The notes beneath the pieces are model-generated. The model saw nothing but the letters and a program-made list of their open reading frames with translations, had not been told where the DNA came from and did not search any database. 10,367 nt of DNA from Saccoglossus kowalevskii (Eukaryota > Hemichordata > Enteropneusta > Harrimaniidae), in the NCBI RefSeq assembly GCF_000003605.2, contig NW_003150768.1, positions 125,437 through 135,803 of the forward strand, given 5' to 3'. The position numbers and the translations under genes were made by a program. Numbering within the stretch: the first letter of the stretch is position 1; each line of letters begins with the position of its first letter. Below, one piece after another: positions 1 to 7,798 of this stretch.

Positions 1-180
1 TCCGAGCCCAACCACCCCACTCTTTCCGTAGCGTTGGTCTAAGTCCTCAAGGCGGAGAGAAAGGAACAAGAGTGATTAGCCAGTCGTAATGGCGCCGCCA
101 TATAGCCTCAGTCACGTGGTTCATGACGTAAGGGAAAAGAATCTTGGGATCATGGGGCTTCCCCTGACCTAGATTCTATC
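1..180. promoter_or_regulatory. promoter-like cluster of transcription-factor sites
   Basis: This stretch is clearly richer in G+C and CpG than the AT-rich DNA after it. Seen directly: an interrupted palindrome ATGGCG-c-CGCCAT (89-101), whose halves resemble the YY1 core; an E-box CACGTG (113-118); and a CRE/ATF-like TGACGTAA (124-131). Close packing of these sites is typical of metazoan housekeeping promoters. An ATG at 89 opens only a 27-codon frame, so it is not convincing as a gene start. Which gene this would drive, and on which strand, cannot be seen: the downstream candidate exon at 1674-1812 is one option, a minus-strand gene to the left of the window is another. Confidence 0.4.
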
Positions 181-1673
181 TCTCCGTCTTTGGCAGAATT
201 GCTGATTAATTAATGCCTACAGTTCAAAATATGGTGGGTAATAAACTATGTGAATAGGCGGGTTCGGGGAACCCTCTGCCTAATTCTACTCAGCTTGAGT
301 GTGGGCACAAAGTTACTATTTGAATTTTTGATATCTTTTTTTCATTTCCGAGAAATTTGACCCCAAAGTTGGGGTTACTGTTCACCAAGAATTGCTTTTT
401 AACTCTTCTATGATTTTTTTCGCTTGGCTGATTTTGTTTATACATGTACTTGACAGGCAGGTCGTACCGCCACTAATTGGAATACTTTCACCCCAAATTT
501 ATTACCTCTTGCCAGTTTTGTAATAGCAGTGTTTAAATGATCATGCTTTTTATTTTGGATACGTTGCCTGCACACCGGTAAGAGATCACCGGCACCTCCA
601 TTGTTACATTGTACACTTTGAACTTTGAATGAATTAAATGCTGCCTTCAATCCAGAAAATACTACCGGTATTGCAAAATGGTTGGAAATAATAAATTAAC
701 AGCAGAATACGTCCTAGCAGTAAAATAAAGACTGAGTGTTTTGGTTTTTTTTGGCGAACTTCGTATACGATGCCTAGTGCCTACTGTGGCAACAACAGAA
801 AACATGTCCTTGTTTTTTGAGTGGAGCTGATCACCAGCCAGCCTGCCGGCTTGTTTTAGTATAAGCTAGTAACAACTTGTCAATAATTATTGGATAATTT
901 GTAAGCATAAGATTGTTATGTGAACTTCGTTCATTAATGGAATACTGTGCGATGACGCTATTTTCAGGGCCTAACTGATTCAGACTCCTATATTGACTAT
1001 GTCCCGGGCTGTTTACTAGTACCATGGATCTAGCTCCATGCTTGTACCAACCTACTTACTTGTCAGTGTCTAACTGTTATATACAGCACAGAACACGTCA
1101 GAATAGTAAAAAAAAGGTCAGCTAATGCCAGTTGCCCGTGCCATGAGAGCCGGCCACAGAACCAAAACAATCTGTCAGCCTTCGCCGCCCACAGCATCGA
1201 TATGATTTTATATTGCATAGAAATGAACACTAAATGCAGCTATCCCGGTCAGCAATCGAGGGAGCAAATCGTTTTTATGCTACGAAATAAATGAAGACTT
1301 TGAACGTACATTGTGGACTTTAGTACAACGTCATTTTTGTTCGATTACCTAACGTTTTTAGGTTCATGTGCTGTAAGTTACAGAGCACATACCTAAGCAT
1401 CCGTCCCTCAGCAAATAATGAAGCAAAGGCATTTTACGCAAACTGGGAAGTTCGAATTACTAAACGAAGTACAGGACGACTAAGCTTAGATATCCAAGAA
1501 CCAACACATACCAAAAATGATATCTCAAAAGTGAATATTTGTGGTGTATTTTAAGTCTAACTGGGACATAAGTGAGAATTCGTTAGAACTCTAAATATCC
1601 AAATATATTTTAGTATAAGGTAGTAAATATTTTGTTTCTTCTCAATTAAAACTACTTTTTTGTCATTGACTAG
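181..1673. other. AT-rich non-coding stretch, no gene recognised
   Basis: No frame here shows a recognisable protein block with flanking splice signals. The open stretches at 438-650 and 831-1025 (minus) and 1366-1554 (plus) have unremarkable composition. A small inverted repeat CATGGA-tctagc-TCCATG lies at about 1023-1040. If 1-180 is a promoter for a + strand gene, this would be first-intron sequence; otherwise it is intergenic. Confidence 0.5.
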
Positions 1674-1812
1674 TACAAGGTGTAAAGAATCCAGTGGGAA
1701 AATGTAGAATACCGGGCATAAGAAAGACATCAGGAGTGAAAAGGAAATCCAGCTATGAAAATATGGAAAATGATAAACAACCGAAAATAACTGTTTTTCA
1801 AGTTAAACAAAT
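1674..1812 (+). CDS. candidate internal exon of an unknown gene
   Basis: A pyrimidine-rich tract and TAG acceptor end at 1673 and a consensus donor GTAAGT starts at 1813. Between them one frame is fully open (codons from 1676; GGT at 1679) and reads a hydrophilic, Lys-rich segment that includes VKNPVGKCRIPGIRKTSG, VKRKSSYENMEND and KQPKITVFQVKQ. The exon would start in phase 1 and end in phase 2. The composition suits a disordered, nuclear, basic region. QPKITVFQ weakly resembles a PCNA-interacting QxxIxxF pattern but lacks the second aromatic residue. I do not recognise the protein and see no convincing neighbouring exon, so this may be a fragment or chance. The promoter-like zone at 1-180 lies upstream on the same strand. 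Confidence 0.35.
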
Positions 1813-2828
1813 GTAAGTTTAAGTTACCTTTTTATTCATTGATGTAGATGGTGGCTGTGGTTGTTTTTAATATATGGACATCAGTGTACATTTATGCTGC
1901 TATCCTACTGTTAATTAGAAGGCACTGTACTATCAATTTCTAATATCCTACCTAACTTCTACCAACACATCATTTAATGTGGGTTAGGCCAAATCAAAAT
2001 TTTCCATGTCATCTTCTTTAGCTTTCATTGTCATGCATCAATGCCATTAGGATACAGAAAATGGGAAGAAAAAAAGAATTTGTGATAAAGTCAGAAATTG
2101 AAAATTTACAAAAATTTTCAAATTTATGCACTGGTCACTATGGTGAAAGTATTCTTATCTCCAAATGTGCTCAGTAGACAAAAAAAGCCATAATATTGAT
2201 ATAAAATTCGTTTTTATAATTGTTTCATATATTATTTTATTTAGTGAGTTTCCAGTATGATAATAGTTTTCTATTATAAACCATAGGAAGTTTTCTCCCA
2301 TTCTGCATTGCACATGTGAGCAATAACATGTAGTGCAAAATTTGTAAATAGTTTGAACTGCTGGGATTGATATGTGCCCAGCAATTTACCATTACAATTA
2401 CTCATAATGATGATATTTTTTTTTACAATCTCAGTGGTGTGAAAACTAAGAAAAAAAAACCCATGTCTCCAGCAAAGGACAATGTCAGCGATGTTATAAA
2501 CTGATCCACTCATCAGACATTTGAACACTACATCATCCTTGTGCAAGCCAAGTTAGCAACTACAATGAAGTATTCTACACATGTCATTACTAATCTTTGC
2601 AAATCATGTTGGAATATCAGCATTTTTCAGCAATGGTCTCCTCATACCAGGTCATTAACTAAATTCTACAGTCTAACAATAATTGTGAAACAATAGAGAT
2701 TTGACTTTAGTGATTTTCACCTGTAATGTTTTCATAATAAAGTAACTATTTTTATATAATTTGTTTATGTTGAACATTATGCTGTATTTAACGCCCAAGA
2801 AATGACACAGAGATTGGAGGAAAAAGTC
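1813..2828. other. AT-rich stretch without a recognisable gene
   Basis: No coding signal was identified on either strand. A 90-codon minus-strand frame (2274-2546) has no recognisable motif or clear splice context. Several A and T homopolymers are present. It could be an intron of the gene suggested by the 1674-1812 candidate exon, or intergenic DNA. Confidence 0.45.
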
Positions 2829-2841
2829 GGGGGGGGGGGGG
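2829..2841 (+). repeat. G13 homopolymer tract
   Basis: Thirteen consecutive G residues are followed by TGG. It lies at an abrupt change from AT-rich DNA on the left to a GC-richer block on the right, so it may mark the edge of an inserted segment. Length is prone to slippage and to assembly error. Confidence 0.9.
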
Positions 2842-3380
2842 TGGTATGACCTCACGTGCGAAAGCATCTTAGCCGCCTATGTCATGATCTAGGTCGCCAG
2901 TGACCAAGATCATGACAATGACAGCGTGGTGCTCGAGTGAGGCAGCCACCTGTGGGGACTCGTGTGCGTAGGCGTCATTGAGGCCTCATCTCCCTTGGTG
3001 TTTCGGTCATATTCGACTCGCCTCGGGCACAGTGTTACACGAACCGAGCCATGAATCCCTGGTGACAACCCACCAATGTAGGCACGTAATTGGTAAATGA
3101 GGATGACATAAGGGATAAAGCCAAGGATAGGCTGAGAATGTGGACATAGCAAGTCAAGGGTCATGACTGATGAATATATGCGTAATGAGGTAAACATAAG
3201 ACCAAGGGTAAAGATATACCAGAGATAAGGAATCAGGTCAGATTGGTAACAATGACAAGAGAATGATGAATGCTCATTTCCAGGCGTTAACACCAATTAA
3301 AGACTGCGTATTTAATTGTGACATTTAATGTAGGTATTTGCTATGCATTTTTGCATGTTATGATTGTGAACGCCATAGTT
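2842..3380. other. GC-richer block of unknown nature
   Basis: This block begins directly after the G13 tract and contains the hairpin at 2880-2917. Base composition is more even than in the flanks. A minus-strand frame of 128 codons is open at 2910-3296, but the translation shows no domain, signal or family resemblance and no paired splice signals. I found no tRNA-type internal promoter boxes, so a SINE is not supported. It could be part of an old transposable element. Confidence 0.35.
2880..2917. repeat. inverted repeat, 15-bp stem and 6-nt loop
   Basis: GTCATGATCTAGGTC (2881-2895), loop GCCAGT (2896-2901), GACCAAGATCATGAC (2902-2916). The arms are reverse complements with a single A/A mismatch, and one more T/A pair forms outside (2880 with 2917). 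The stem would be stable in single-stranded DNA or RNA. It sits about 40 bases after the G13 tract. No terminator or RNA family is recognised; it may be an internal or terminal hairpin of a small non-autonomous element. Confidence 0.85.
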
Positions 3381-3627
3381 ATGGTCAGCATCTTGACTCT
3401 TAAAGGGCTATTAGCGGCGTTTTCAAGCTTTTTTTTCGTATTTTTCTTATATTTAGCTTTTTTTCACTATCATAGCGACGAGAGAGCTATAAACTGATAG
3501 GCAGCAAAAAAATTATCAACGTGTTACAAACGCACAAATATCAAGTTAAATTTATTTCGGGACGTCCCGATAAATGCCGTAAAATGGTGAATAATCTGAG
3601 AGCATGCGCAGTACCATCTCAGAAAAA
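3381..3627 (+). promoter_or_regulatory. probable promoter and 5' leader of the transposase-like gene
   Basis: The region lies immediately before the proposed start codon at 3628. It holds a 14-bp perfect palindrome with a CRE core (3557-3570), an NRF1-like GCATGCGCA (3602-3610) and several T-rich runs. No TATA box is placed convincingly. The start codon context GAAAAAATGG has A at -3 and G at +4, a strong vertebrate/invertebrate initiation context. Promoter assignment is inference from site content and position. Confidence 0.4.
3557..3570. promoter_or_regulatory. 14-bp palindrome with CRE core
   Basis: TCGGGACGTCCCGA is its own reverse complement. The centre GACGTC is the ATF/CREB half-site pair. 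It lies 57 bases before the proposed ATG at 3628, a position that suits a proximal promoter element. Confidence 0.5.
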
Positions 3628-3814
3628 ATGGCAGATCAGACTGGGTGTAGAAAGCACGGTCGCCGAAGTGTGAGCGGATCTGCGAAAAAACGACGACAGA
3701 CAAGCAAGAATCCGACGAAGTTTTCTCTTGGCCAAGAGGTGACAGATGGATTGCCATAAAATTGGAGCACTCTCTTGGTTCAGACGCAAACGTAGCCAAG
3801 TTTTTATTCGCTAG
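3628..3814 (+). CDS. exon 1: basic N-terminus and RW-type N-terminal block
   Basis: ATG at 3628 has a strong context. The frame reads MADQTGCRKHGRRSVSGSA, then a Lys/Arg-rich stretch, then FSLGQEVTD, before stopping at TAA 3757. From about 3741 the frame one base earlier continues without stop to the donor: GDRWIAIKLEHSLGSDANVA, then KFLFAR, ending AG|GTGAGT at 3814/3815 (phase 2). Both halves fit the family's N terminus, a basic leader followed by an RW-x-x-I/L-K block with an SD motif. I therefore infer a one-base loss at about 3739-3746 rather than two separate genes. The Cys and basic cluster suggest nuclear or DNA-contacting function, unproven. Confidence 0.6.
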
Positions 3815-4396
3815 GTGAGTTGTGTTCAATGTCTTATTGCGTAGTACAATACACGGGTTATGTATCCTCCGTTTATATCCTTGTGTTGTGTATTTTTCTG
3901 GGAAAGTTTGGCATATGTATGGCCACAACGGATTTAGGAATCATGTATGACACATTGTAACAAGTTTTATTTTATATTCTCAAAGACGAAACGCAACAGG
4001 AAGTCAGTGGAAACAACAGATTTTTTTCGTTTATAATAGCGTGGGGAAAAGTTGGTTAGCATGGGGAACAACGGAGGTGTTAATCCGAAAATTCATTGTC
4101 TATTCTTGTTTGTGATTAGTCCTGGCAACGTTTGGGGGATCATGACGTAACCAAGGGTGTAACTCCGTCTTTGAGAATTATTGTTCTGTTGTGCCTTGGT
4201 AAGCAAATAGTTGTTTAGATAACATTGTTCATTTCTTTGTTACCTTAGCCATGGAGCTAAAAAAAATGTATTAGCTCAATGCCTTAACACATGTGGATGA
4301 GTGTATTATTAGTATTATTCCATCTTTAAGTTGTTTGAAATTGTTTAATGACAAATTGTTTTTATTTTATTTTCTCTACCAGTTTTTTCAATTGTA

Positions 4397-4970
4397 TTTT
4401 TTTTTTTTTTTTTTAAACTCATTGTCATGCTTTAGATTTACTTATTGACTCTTACACAATCCCCGAAGGAAAAGAAAATGGTCACAAAATACAAGAAGAA
4501 AAATATATATAAAAATAAAACAAAAAACACAATATACTAAATAACAAATACAATCACTAAATTACTAAATAATACAAAATCTCTAAAATACTAACTAATA
4601 TGAAATTACTAAATTGACAGCAGGCATAAAGATGTCAAGTAAGACCCTGCTTCCTGACTTCGAAGCTTTTACTTATGAACTGTGCTACTGGTATAATAAC
4701 GTTTTCATTCTGTAACAATTCCATGATTTTTTTCTCTGCAGGTTTATTTTCAAATGCTGGGATCATATCATTATCTTTATTGAACAGTTTGGCACGCAAC
4801 TCATTGTATTTGTTGCATTCCAGCAGAAAATGCATTTCATCCTCAATTAGACTTTCGTTACACATGTCACAAACCCTGTTGTTAAATGGGATTTTTTTAT
4901 GACGACCCATTTCAATTTTGATTGAAAGTATTTTTTTGAAAATTTGTATGTTTAATTTTAAATATGTGTT
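4397..4970 (-). mobile_element. 5'-truncated non-LTR retrotransposon (LINE) 3' end
   Basis: Read on the minus strand, a coding tail (4970 to 4635) is followed by an AT-rich 3' UTR of about 220 bases and an 18-base A run (the T run at 4397-4414 on +). This is the layout of a LINE copy truncated at its 5' end during target-primed reverse transcription. The coding part has the Cys/His motif found after the reverse transcriptase domain in many LINEs (zf-RVT type). I could not find target-site duplications with confidence, and the 5' limit is only where the recognisable frame ends. It lies antisense inside intron 1 of the transposase-like gene. The LINE clade is undetermined. Confidence 0.8.
4635..4970 (-). 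pseudogene. LINE reverse transcriptase C-terminal fragment
   Basis: The minus-strand frame is open from just after an in-frame TAG (4971-4973 on +) to the stop at 4635. It reads ILSIKIEMGRHKKIPFNNRV, then CDMCNESLIEDEMHFLLEC, then NKYNELRAKLF. The spacing C-x2-C-x9-H-x4-C with the EDExHFLLEC signature is the classic C-terminal motif of many LINE ORF2 proteins. The end, VAQFISKSFEVRKQG, also fits. The first ATG (4910) is internal to the family's domain, so it is not a true start. Only about 110 residues remain of a protein usually near 1000. No endonuclease or polymerase motifs remain, so this copy cannot be active. Confidence 0.82.
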
Positions 4971-5148
4971 CTAGTGTAATCATTTTAACTCCTGGGGAAT
5001 TTTAAGTGTTTCAATAAACAATAAAGCTGGCCTAAATAGTCATGTTTGCACTGTGAGACACATCCTACTAATTTTAAAGATAGATAGTACTGATAAAATA
5101 TTGTTTAAACATGTGATGTCATCATTTGGCAGAAACAGAGCACTTCCA

Positions 5149-5178
5149 TGTTGTTCAACTCATGGAGCTCCATGTTCA
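5149..5178. repeat. palindrome within a short imperfect tandem duplication
   Basis: CATGGAGCTCCATG (5161-5174) is a perfect 14-bp palindrome. It is flanked by CCATGTTGTTCAACT on the left and CCATGTTCAACT on the right, which differ by a 3-base gap. This looks like a short tandem duplication that created the palindrome. No function is evident. Confidence 0.7.
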
Positions 5179-5617
5179 ACTGAAACCAAAATTAGCATAT
5201 CTATAGCAAAGGGATATATTCATAGATACTAATAAGAAGGGAAATTTAGGTATATTTGATTATCTACCCTGAATTACAAGACAAAACAAAAATGTTATCC
5301 AAGCCAGGGTTAAGAAAGTATTGTACTTCAATGTATTCATTTTGTTGTTTATATTTGTGCATTTATGAGTTTGATGCGAGATGTTTTTAGAGAAACGTGT
5401 ACAAAAGGGATACTTTGTAGAATATGTATTTCACAATTTTTCGTGGTGAAACAATCATTTCTATGTATTTTGTTTTACTACTGGGTGCTCATAATTATAT
5501 TTACCACATAATAAAAAATATGACCAATGTAAAAGGACACATACAAAATATGTGAGAGACCGACTAATGGCTAAACAGTTCTGACTTTTTAATTATGTGT
5601 TTATTCTCTTGCTGCAG

Positions 5618-5740
5618 GTATCATGCTAGTAAGACTGTACCCTCAACATCAGCTGCAGGTCCCAGTCCTGCCAGTGTTCAAACTATGCAGCTACAGAAAA
5701 CAACAGAATTTTTTTGAAAAAAGGCTGTTAATTCTAAAAG
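5618..5740 (+). CDS. exon 2: S/T/P-rich linker, with in-frame TGA
   Basis: The acceptor TTGCTGCAG ends at 5617 and the donor AAAAG|GTATGA follows 5740. Continuing the exon 1 frame (phase 2, AG+G) gives YHASKTVPSTSAAGPSPASV then QTMQLQKTTEFF, a low-complexity Ser/Thr/Pro linker typical between the N-terminal block and the catalytic core. The frame then meets TGA at 5715-5717, at the end of a T7 tract and before an A6 tract. The exon would end in phase 2, while exon 3 needs a phase 0 entry, so at least one indel or a different splice is implied. Another frame (ATG 5623) is open through the exon but does not join exon 1. Confidence 0.5.
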
Positions 5741-5901
5741 GTATGATTCTTGCTATCATCATGTCTTTATTTACTATATTCACTTCTAGACAATGTCAGA
5801 AAATATGTGTTCTATTCATGTTTTTGTATGTACAATTGTAACGAGTTATGCTATTTTTGCATGATTTACCGGGTAATATTGTTTAATTTTTACTTGGTCA
5901 G

Positions 5902-6020
5902 ATGGGATACCATTCTAAGGAGTCTGTTATCCCTTCATCGTCCACTCCAGGCCCTAGTAAAACTGTTCCTATACTAAGAACTCTGGAAGTGTCAGAAATA
6001 TCCTTTTCTGAATCTGAAAA
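5902..6020 (+). CDS. exon 3: Ser/Pro/acidic linker
   Basis: It is bounded by ACTTGGTCAG (acceptor, to 5901) and GAAAA|GTGAGT (donor, 6021). The phase 0 frame is open throughout, reading MGYHSKESVIPSSSTPGPSK, TVPILRTLEVSEI and SFSESE. It ends in phase 2 and joins exon 4 in frame (AA+G, Lys). The composition resembles the exon 2 linker, including the shared S-K-T-V-P motif, which may point to an internal duplication or simple Ser/Pro bias. The function is likely a flexible linker. The join to exon 2 is out of phase. Confidence 0.5.
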
Positions 6021-6140
6021 GTGAGTTTTTTCTCAAAAATGATATTAATATTTTTTGTGTAGTTGTTTCATATAATGTCATCTTGATGCATGTATTATAT
6101 CTTATGAAATACAGACTTATATTGTTATTTCATATTTTAG

Positions 6141-6203
6141 GAGTGTTGTGTCTTGGATTGACCTGATGAATCAAACTGCTAAACAGAGCTGTAAAGATTC
6201 AAG
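6141..6203 (+). CDS. exon 4: short exon before the catalytic core
   Basis: The acceptor TCATATTTTAG ends at 6140 and the donor AAG|GTAAAC starts at 6204. In phase with exon 3 it reads KSVVSWIDLMNQTAKQSCKD then S-(R/S), phase 2 at both ends. In this family a Cys-rich, GH-containing segment is expected after the linker; only a single Cys is visible here. The next exon that I recognise (6744) needs a phase 1 entry, so at least one further exon, or a loss, lies between. Confidence 0.5.
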
Positions 6204-6433
6204 GTAAACAAAAACAAAACATTTTTATTTTTTAAAAAAACTTCCCCCTGTGGCAAAGTATATCACAACAGTTGAACAATTACAAGATGGTAATTTTACA
6301 TGGCATAACTTAAGTGAATAGACTGTAACACATTCAGCGTATTTTAGCTGCCGTGTATTCTGTTTATTCGAGATACCTAAATCATAACACCAGTGCATTG
6401 TCTCACACGCATGACTGTTTCTTTTTCTCCCAG

Positions 6434-6587
6434 CATCGCACCATGTAAAGAAACAACACAACACCAAAATCGTTTTCGGTCATGTTGTTTTCATACTAAG
6501 TATTTGAAGCCACTGTTTCTTTCGGCTCTGATCGAACTGAATCGAACTCTGGCAGATCTCTGCTCTTGTTTGGCCCCGACGATGTGA
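6434..6587 (+). CDS. weak candidate exon or remnant after exon 4
   Basis: A very good acceptor (TTTCTTTTTCTCCCAG, to 6433) precedes a frame that matches the phase of exon 4. It reads SIAPCKETTQHQ, RSCCFHTKYLKPLFLSALIE and LNRTLADLCSCLAPTM, ending at TGA 6585-6587. Cys residues are plentiful, but I do not recognise the expected zinc-binding and helical motifs of the family. An overlapping frame at about 6509-6602 (FGSDRTESNSGRSLLLFGPD) also looks protein-like. The stretch may be a decayed middle exon with frameshifts, an alternative terminal exon, or unrelated. Confidence 0.25.
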
Positions 6588-6743
6588 AAGCACTGGAGAT
6601 AATTTCTTGTTAATCGGTGGGAGGAGCAGTAGTGCAGGTTCTATAGAATGCTGCCAGGTGAACATACATATGCCACGTCAGTGGATTGCTAGGAGGTATG
6701 CAACAACACATCAATGTTGTACTTGTTAATTATATTCTACCAG

Positions 6744-6980
6744 GTGATGGTAGAATGGACTCTCCGGAATACTGTGCCCAATACTGTTCATATACAGTAA
6801 TGGAGAATAGTTCAAAAGAAATTTTGTCAGTGATATCAATGGACAAAAGGATTACTGAGAGAAAGTCTACCAACCTTGAAAAAAAATGTTTTGAAGAAAA
6901 TATGAATCTGCTGTTAGAAAAAAATGTTAACATACATGAAGTTGTGACTGATGCACATATGCAGATTGCCTCTCTGATGA
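6744..6980 (+). CDS. exon with first two catalytic Asp blocks
   Basis: The acceptor ATATTCTACCAG ends at 6743 and the donor ATGA|GTGAGT follows 6980. The frame enters in phase 1 and is open throughout. It reads (G)DGRMDSPEYCAQYCSYTVM, then a KRITERKSTNLEKKCFEENM stretch, then NIHEVVTDAHMQIASLM. This is the best conserved part of the family: GDGR-x-DSP-x2-xA-x-Y, then S-x-N-x-E-K, then TDAH-x-QI. Asp of GDGR and Asp of TDAH are 68 positions apart; I infer they are the first two metal-binding acids of the RNase H-like fold. The exon is intact. The open minus-strand frame over the same bases (6730-7149) is a shadow. Confidence 0.8.
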
Positions 6981-7375
6981 GTGAGTACAATAATTTATAC
7001 CCATAATGCATTGTGAATATTCTTTTGCTTAATGTGTGTTTTGAGGTAAATTGGTGGAAGTAACATGTACCGAGTTGTGATATTGACAGGTTAGGTTGAG
7101 TATGCCAGACAATATAAGGCAAGACGAAACTTTCATTTTGAATAAGCATTGTATTCAGTTGCTGGCCAAGTGCACAAAAAAAAGAAATTTAGCAATCAGA
7201 ATTTTATTCACATGCCATCTTTTGTTGTTAAGGCATTACAGTATTCACTTCATTAGCAAGGAATGTTTTATTCAAAACTGAGCAGCGTTTCTGTCAAAAA
7301 TCCATATACACGTTTTTGTCTCTAATGAGTTTGCCAGAGTTGTATAAATGTTGAACATTTTGCTTTTTTTTTCAG

Positions 7376-7459
7376 AAAAGGCGTATCTAAATATAAAACA
7401 TTCACATGACATTTGGCATGCAGCTGAAAATCTTTGAAAAAAAAAAAAAAAAAATTCAG
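7376..7459 (+). CDS. exon with DIWHAAENL block, disrupted by TGA and A18
   Basis: The acceptor TTTTTTTTTCAG ends at 7375 and the donor CAG|GTGAGT follows 7459. Phase 1 entry completes a Lys codon with the previous exon: M-KKAYLNIKHSHDIWHAAENL. The family continues with Gly-Lys-Lys-Ile after this block. Here CTT is followed by TGA (7435-7437) and then 18 A residues (7437-7454) before TTCAG. The stop and the run length together destroy the frame: 22 bases follow the TGA, so the exon ends in phase 1 although the next exon starts in phase 0. An expanded A run plus one substitution explains both. A sequencing or assembly length error could account for the frame, not for the TGA. Confidence 0.75.
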
Positions 7460-7798
7460 GTGAGTGTATACCGGTATTTTGCTTCAACTGTTCAATTAAA
7501 GTGAATGGTGATAATATAATATCATATGTCAGCTTTTTGAAAATTTATTGAGAATTGTGTTCATAAAATTCCAAATATATTTCTTGGATATTAACATGCA
7601 TTTTATTGACTCCAGTTTCACATGAGTTTGTTTGTGTGACCCTGTATTGCAGACTGGGAAGCACAAGGACAATGTTGCTTGTTAATAAATGTCTGGCTCC
7701 AAATTCTTCTGCTTAGATAAACTTCAAATTCCTTTGTACTTTTAAACTACAGATAAGTCTAATATCCCTGCTTGAAAATCATTCATATTTCTTCCCAG

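Larger units (their letters stand above)
3815..5617 (+). other. intron 1, hosting an antisense LINE fragment
   Basis: The donor GTGAGT (3815) and acceptor CTTGCTGCAG (to 5617) are consensus. The phase is 2 on both sides, joining the exon 1 frame to TATCATGCTAGTAAG in exon 2. Apart from the LINE tail at 4397-4970 and the palindrome at 5161-5174, no gene is seen in this AT-rich stretch. A TCATGACGTAA at 4140-4150 repeats the 11-mer at 121-131. Confidence 0.55.

Noticed and set aside
831-1025. 64-codon minus-strand open frame
   Set aside because: It is short, without motif or splice context, as expected by chance.
1366-1554. 62-codon + strand open frame after a TTTTTAG acceptor-like site
   Set aside because: No donor is placed at a useful position and no protein family is recognisable.
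2274-2546. 90-codon minus-strand open frame
   Set aside because: The composition is protein-like in its second half, but no family, motif or convincing splice sites were seen.
2910-3296. 128-codon minus-strand open frame
   Set aside because: It has no domain, motif or paired splice context. It lies in a GC-richer block where long frames arise more easily.
3524-3928. 134-codon minus-strand open frame
   Set aside because: It lies antisense to exon 1, whose + strand translations match the family's N-terminal blocks and end at a consensus donor; the minus product has no recognisable feature.
4675-4902. 75-codon + strand open frame
   Set aside because: It is antisense to the LINE C-terminal motif, which is clearly the real coding strand.
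6225-6467. 80-codon minus-strand open frame
   Set aside because: No motif was seen; it overlaps intron-like DNA and the acceptor of the + strand candidate exon.
6730-7149. 139-codon minus-strand open frame, the longest in the window
   Set aside because: It is a shadow of the + strand GDGR/TDAH exon, which has clear conserved motifs and splice sites.
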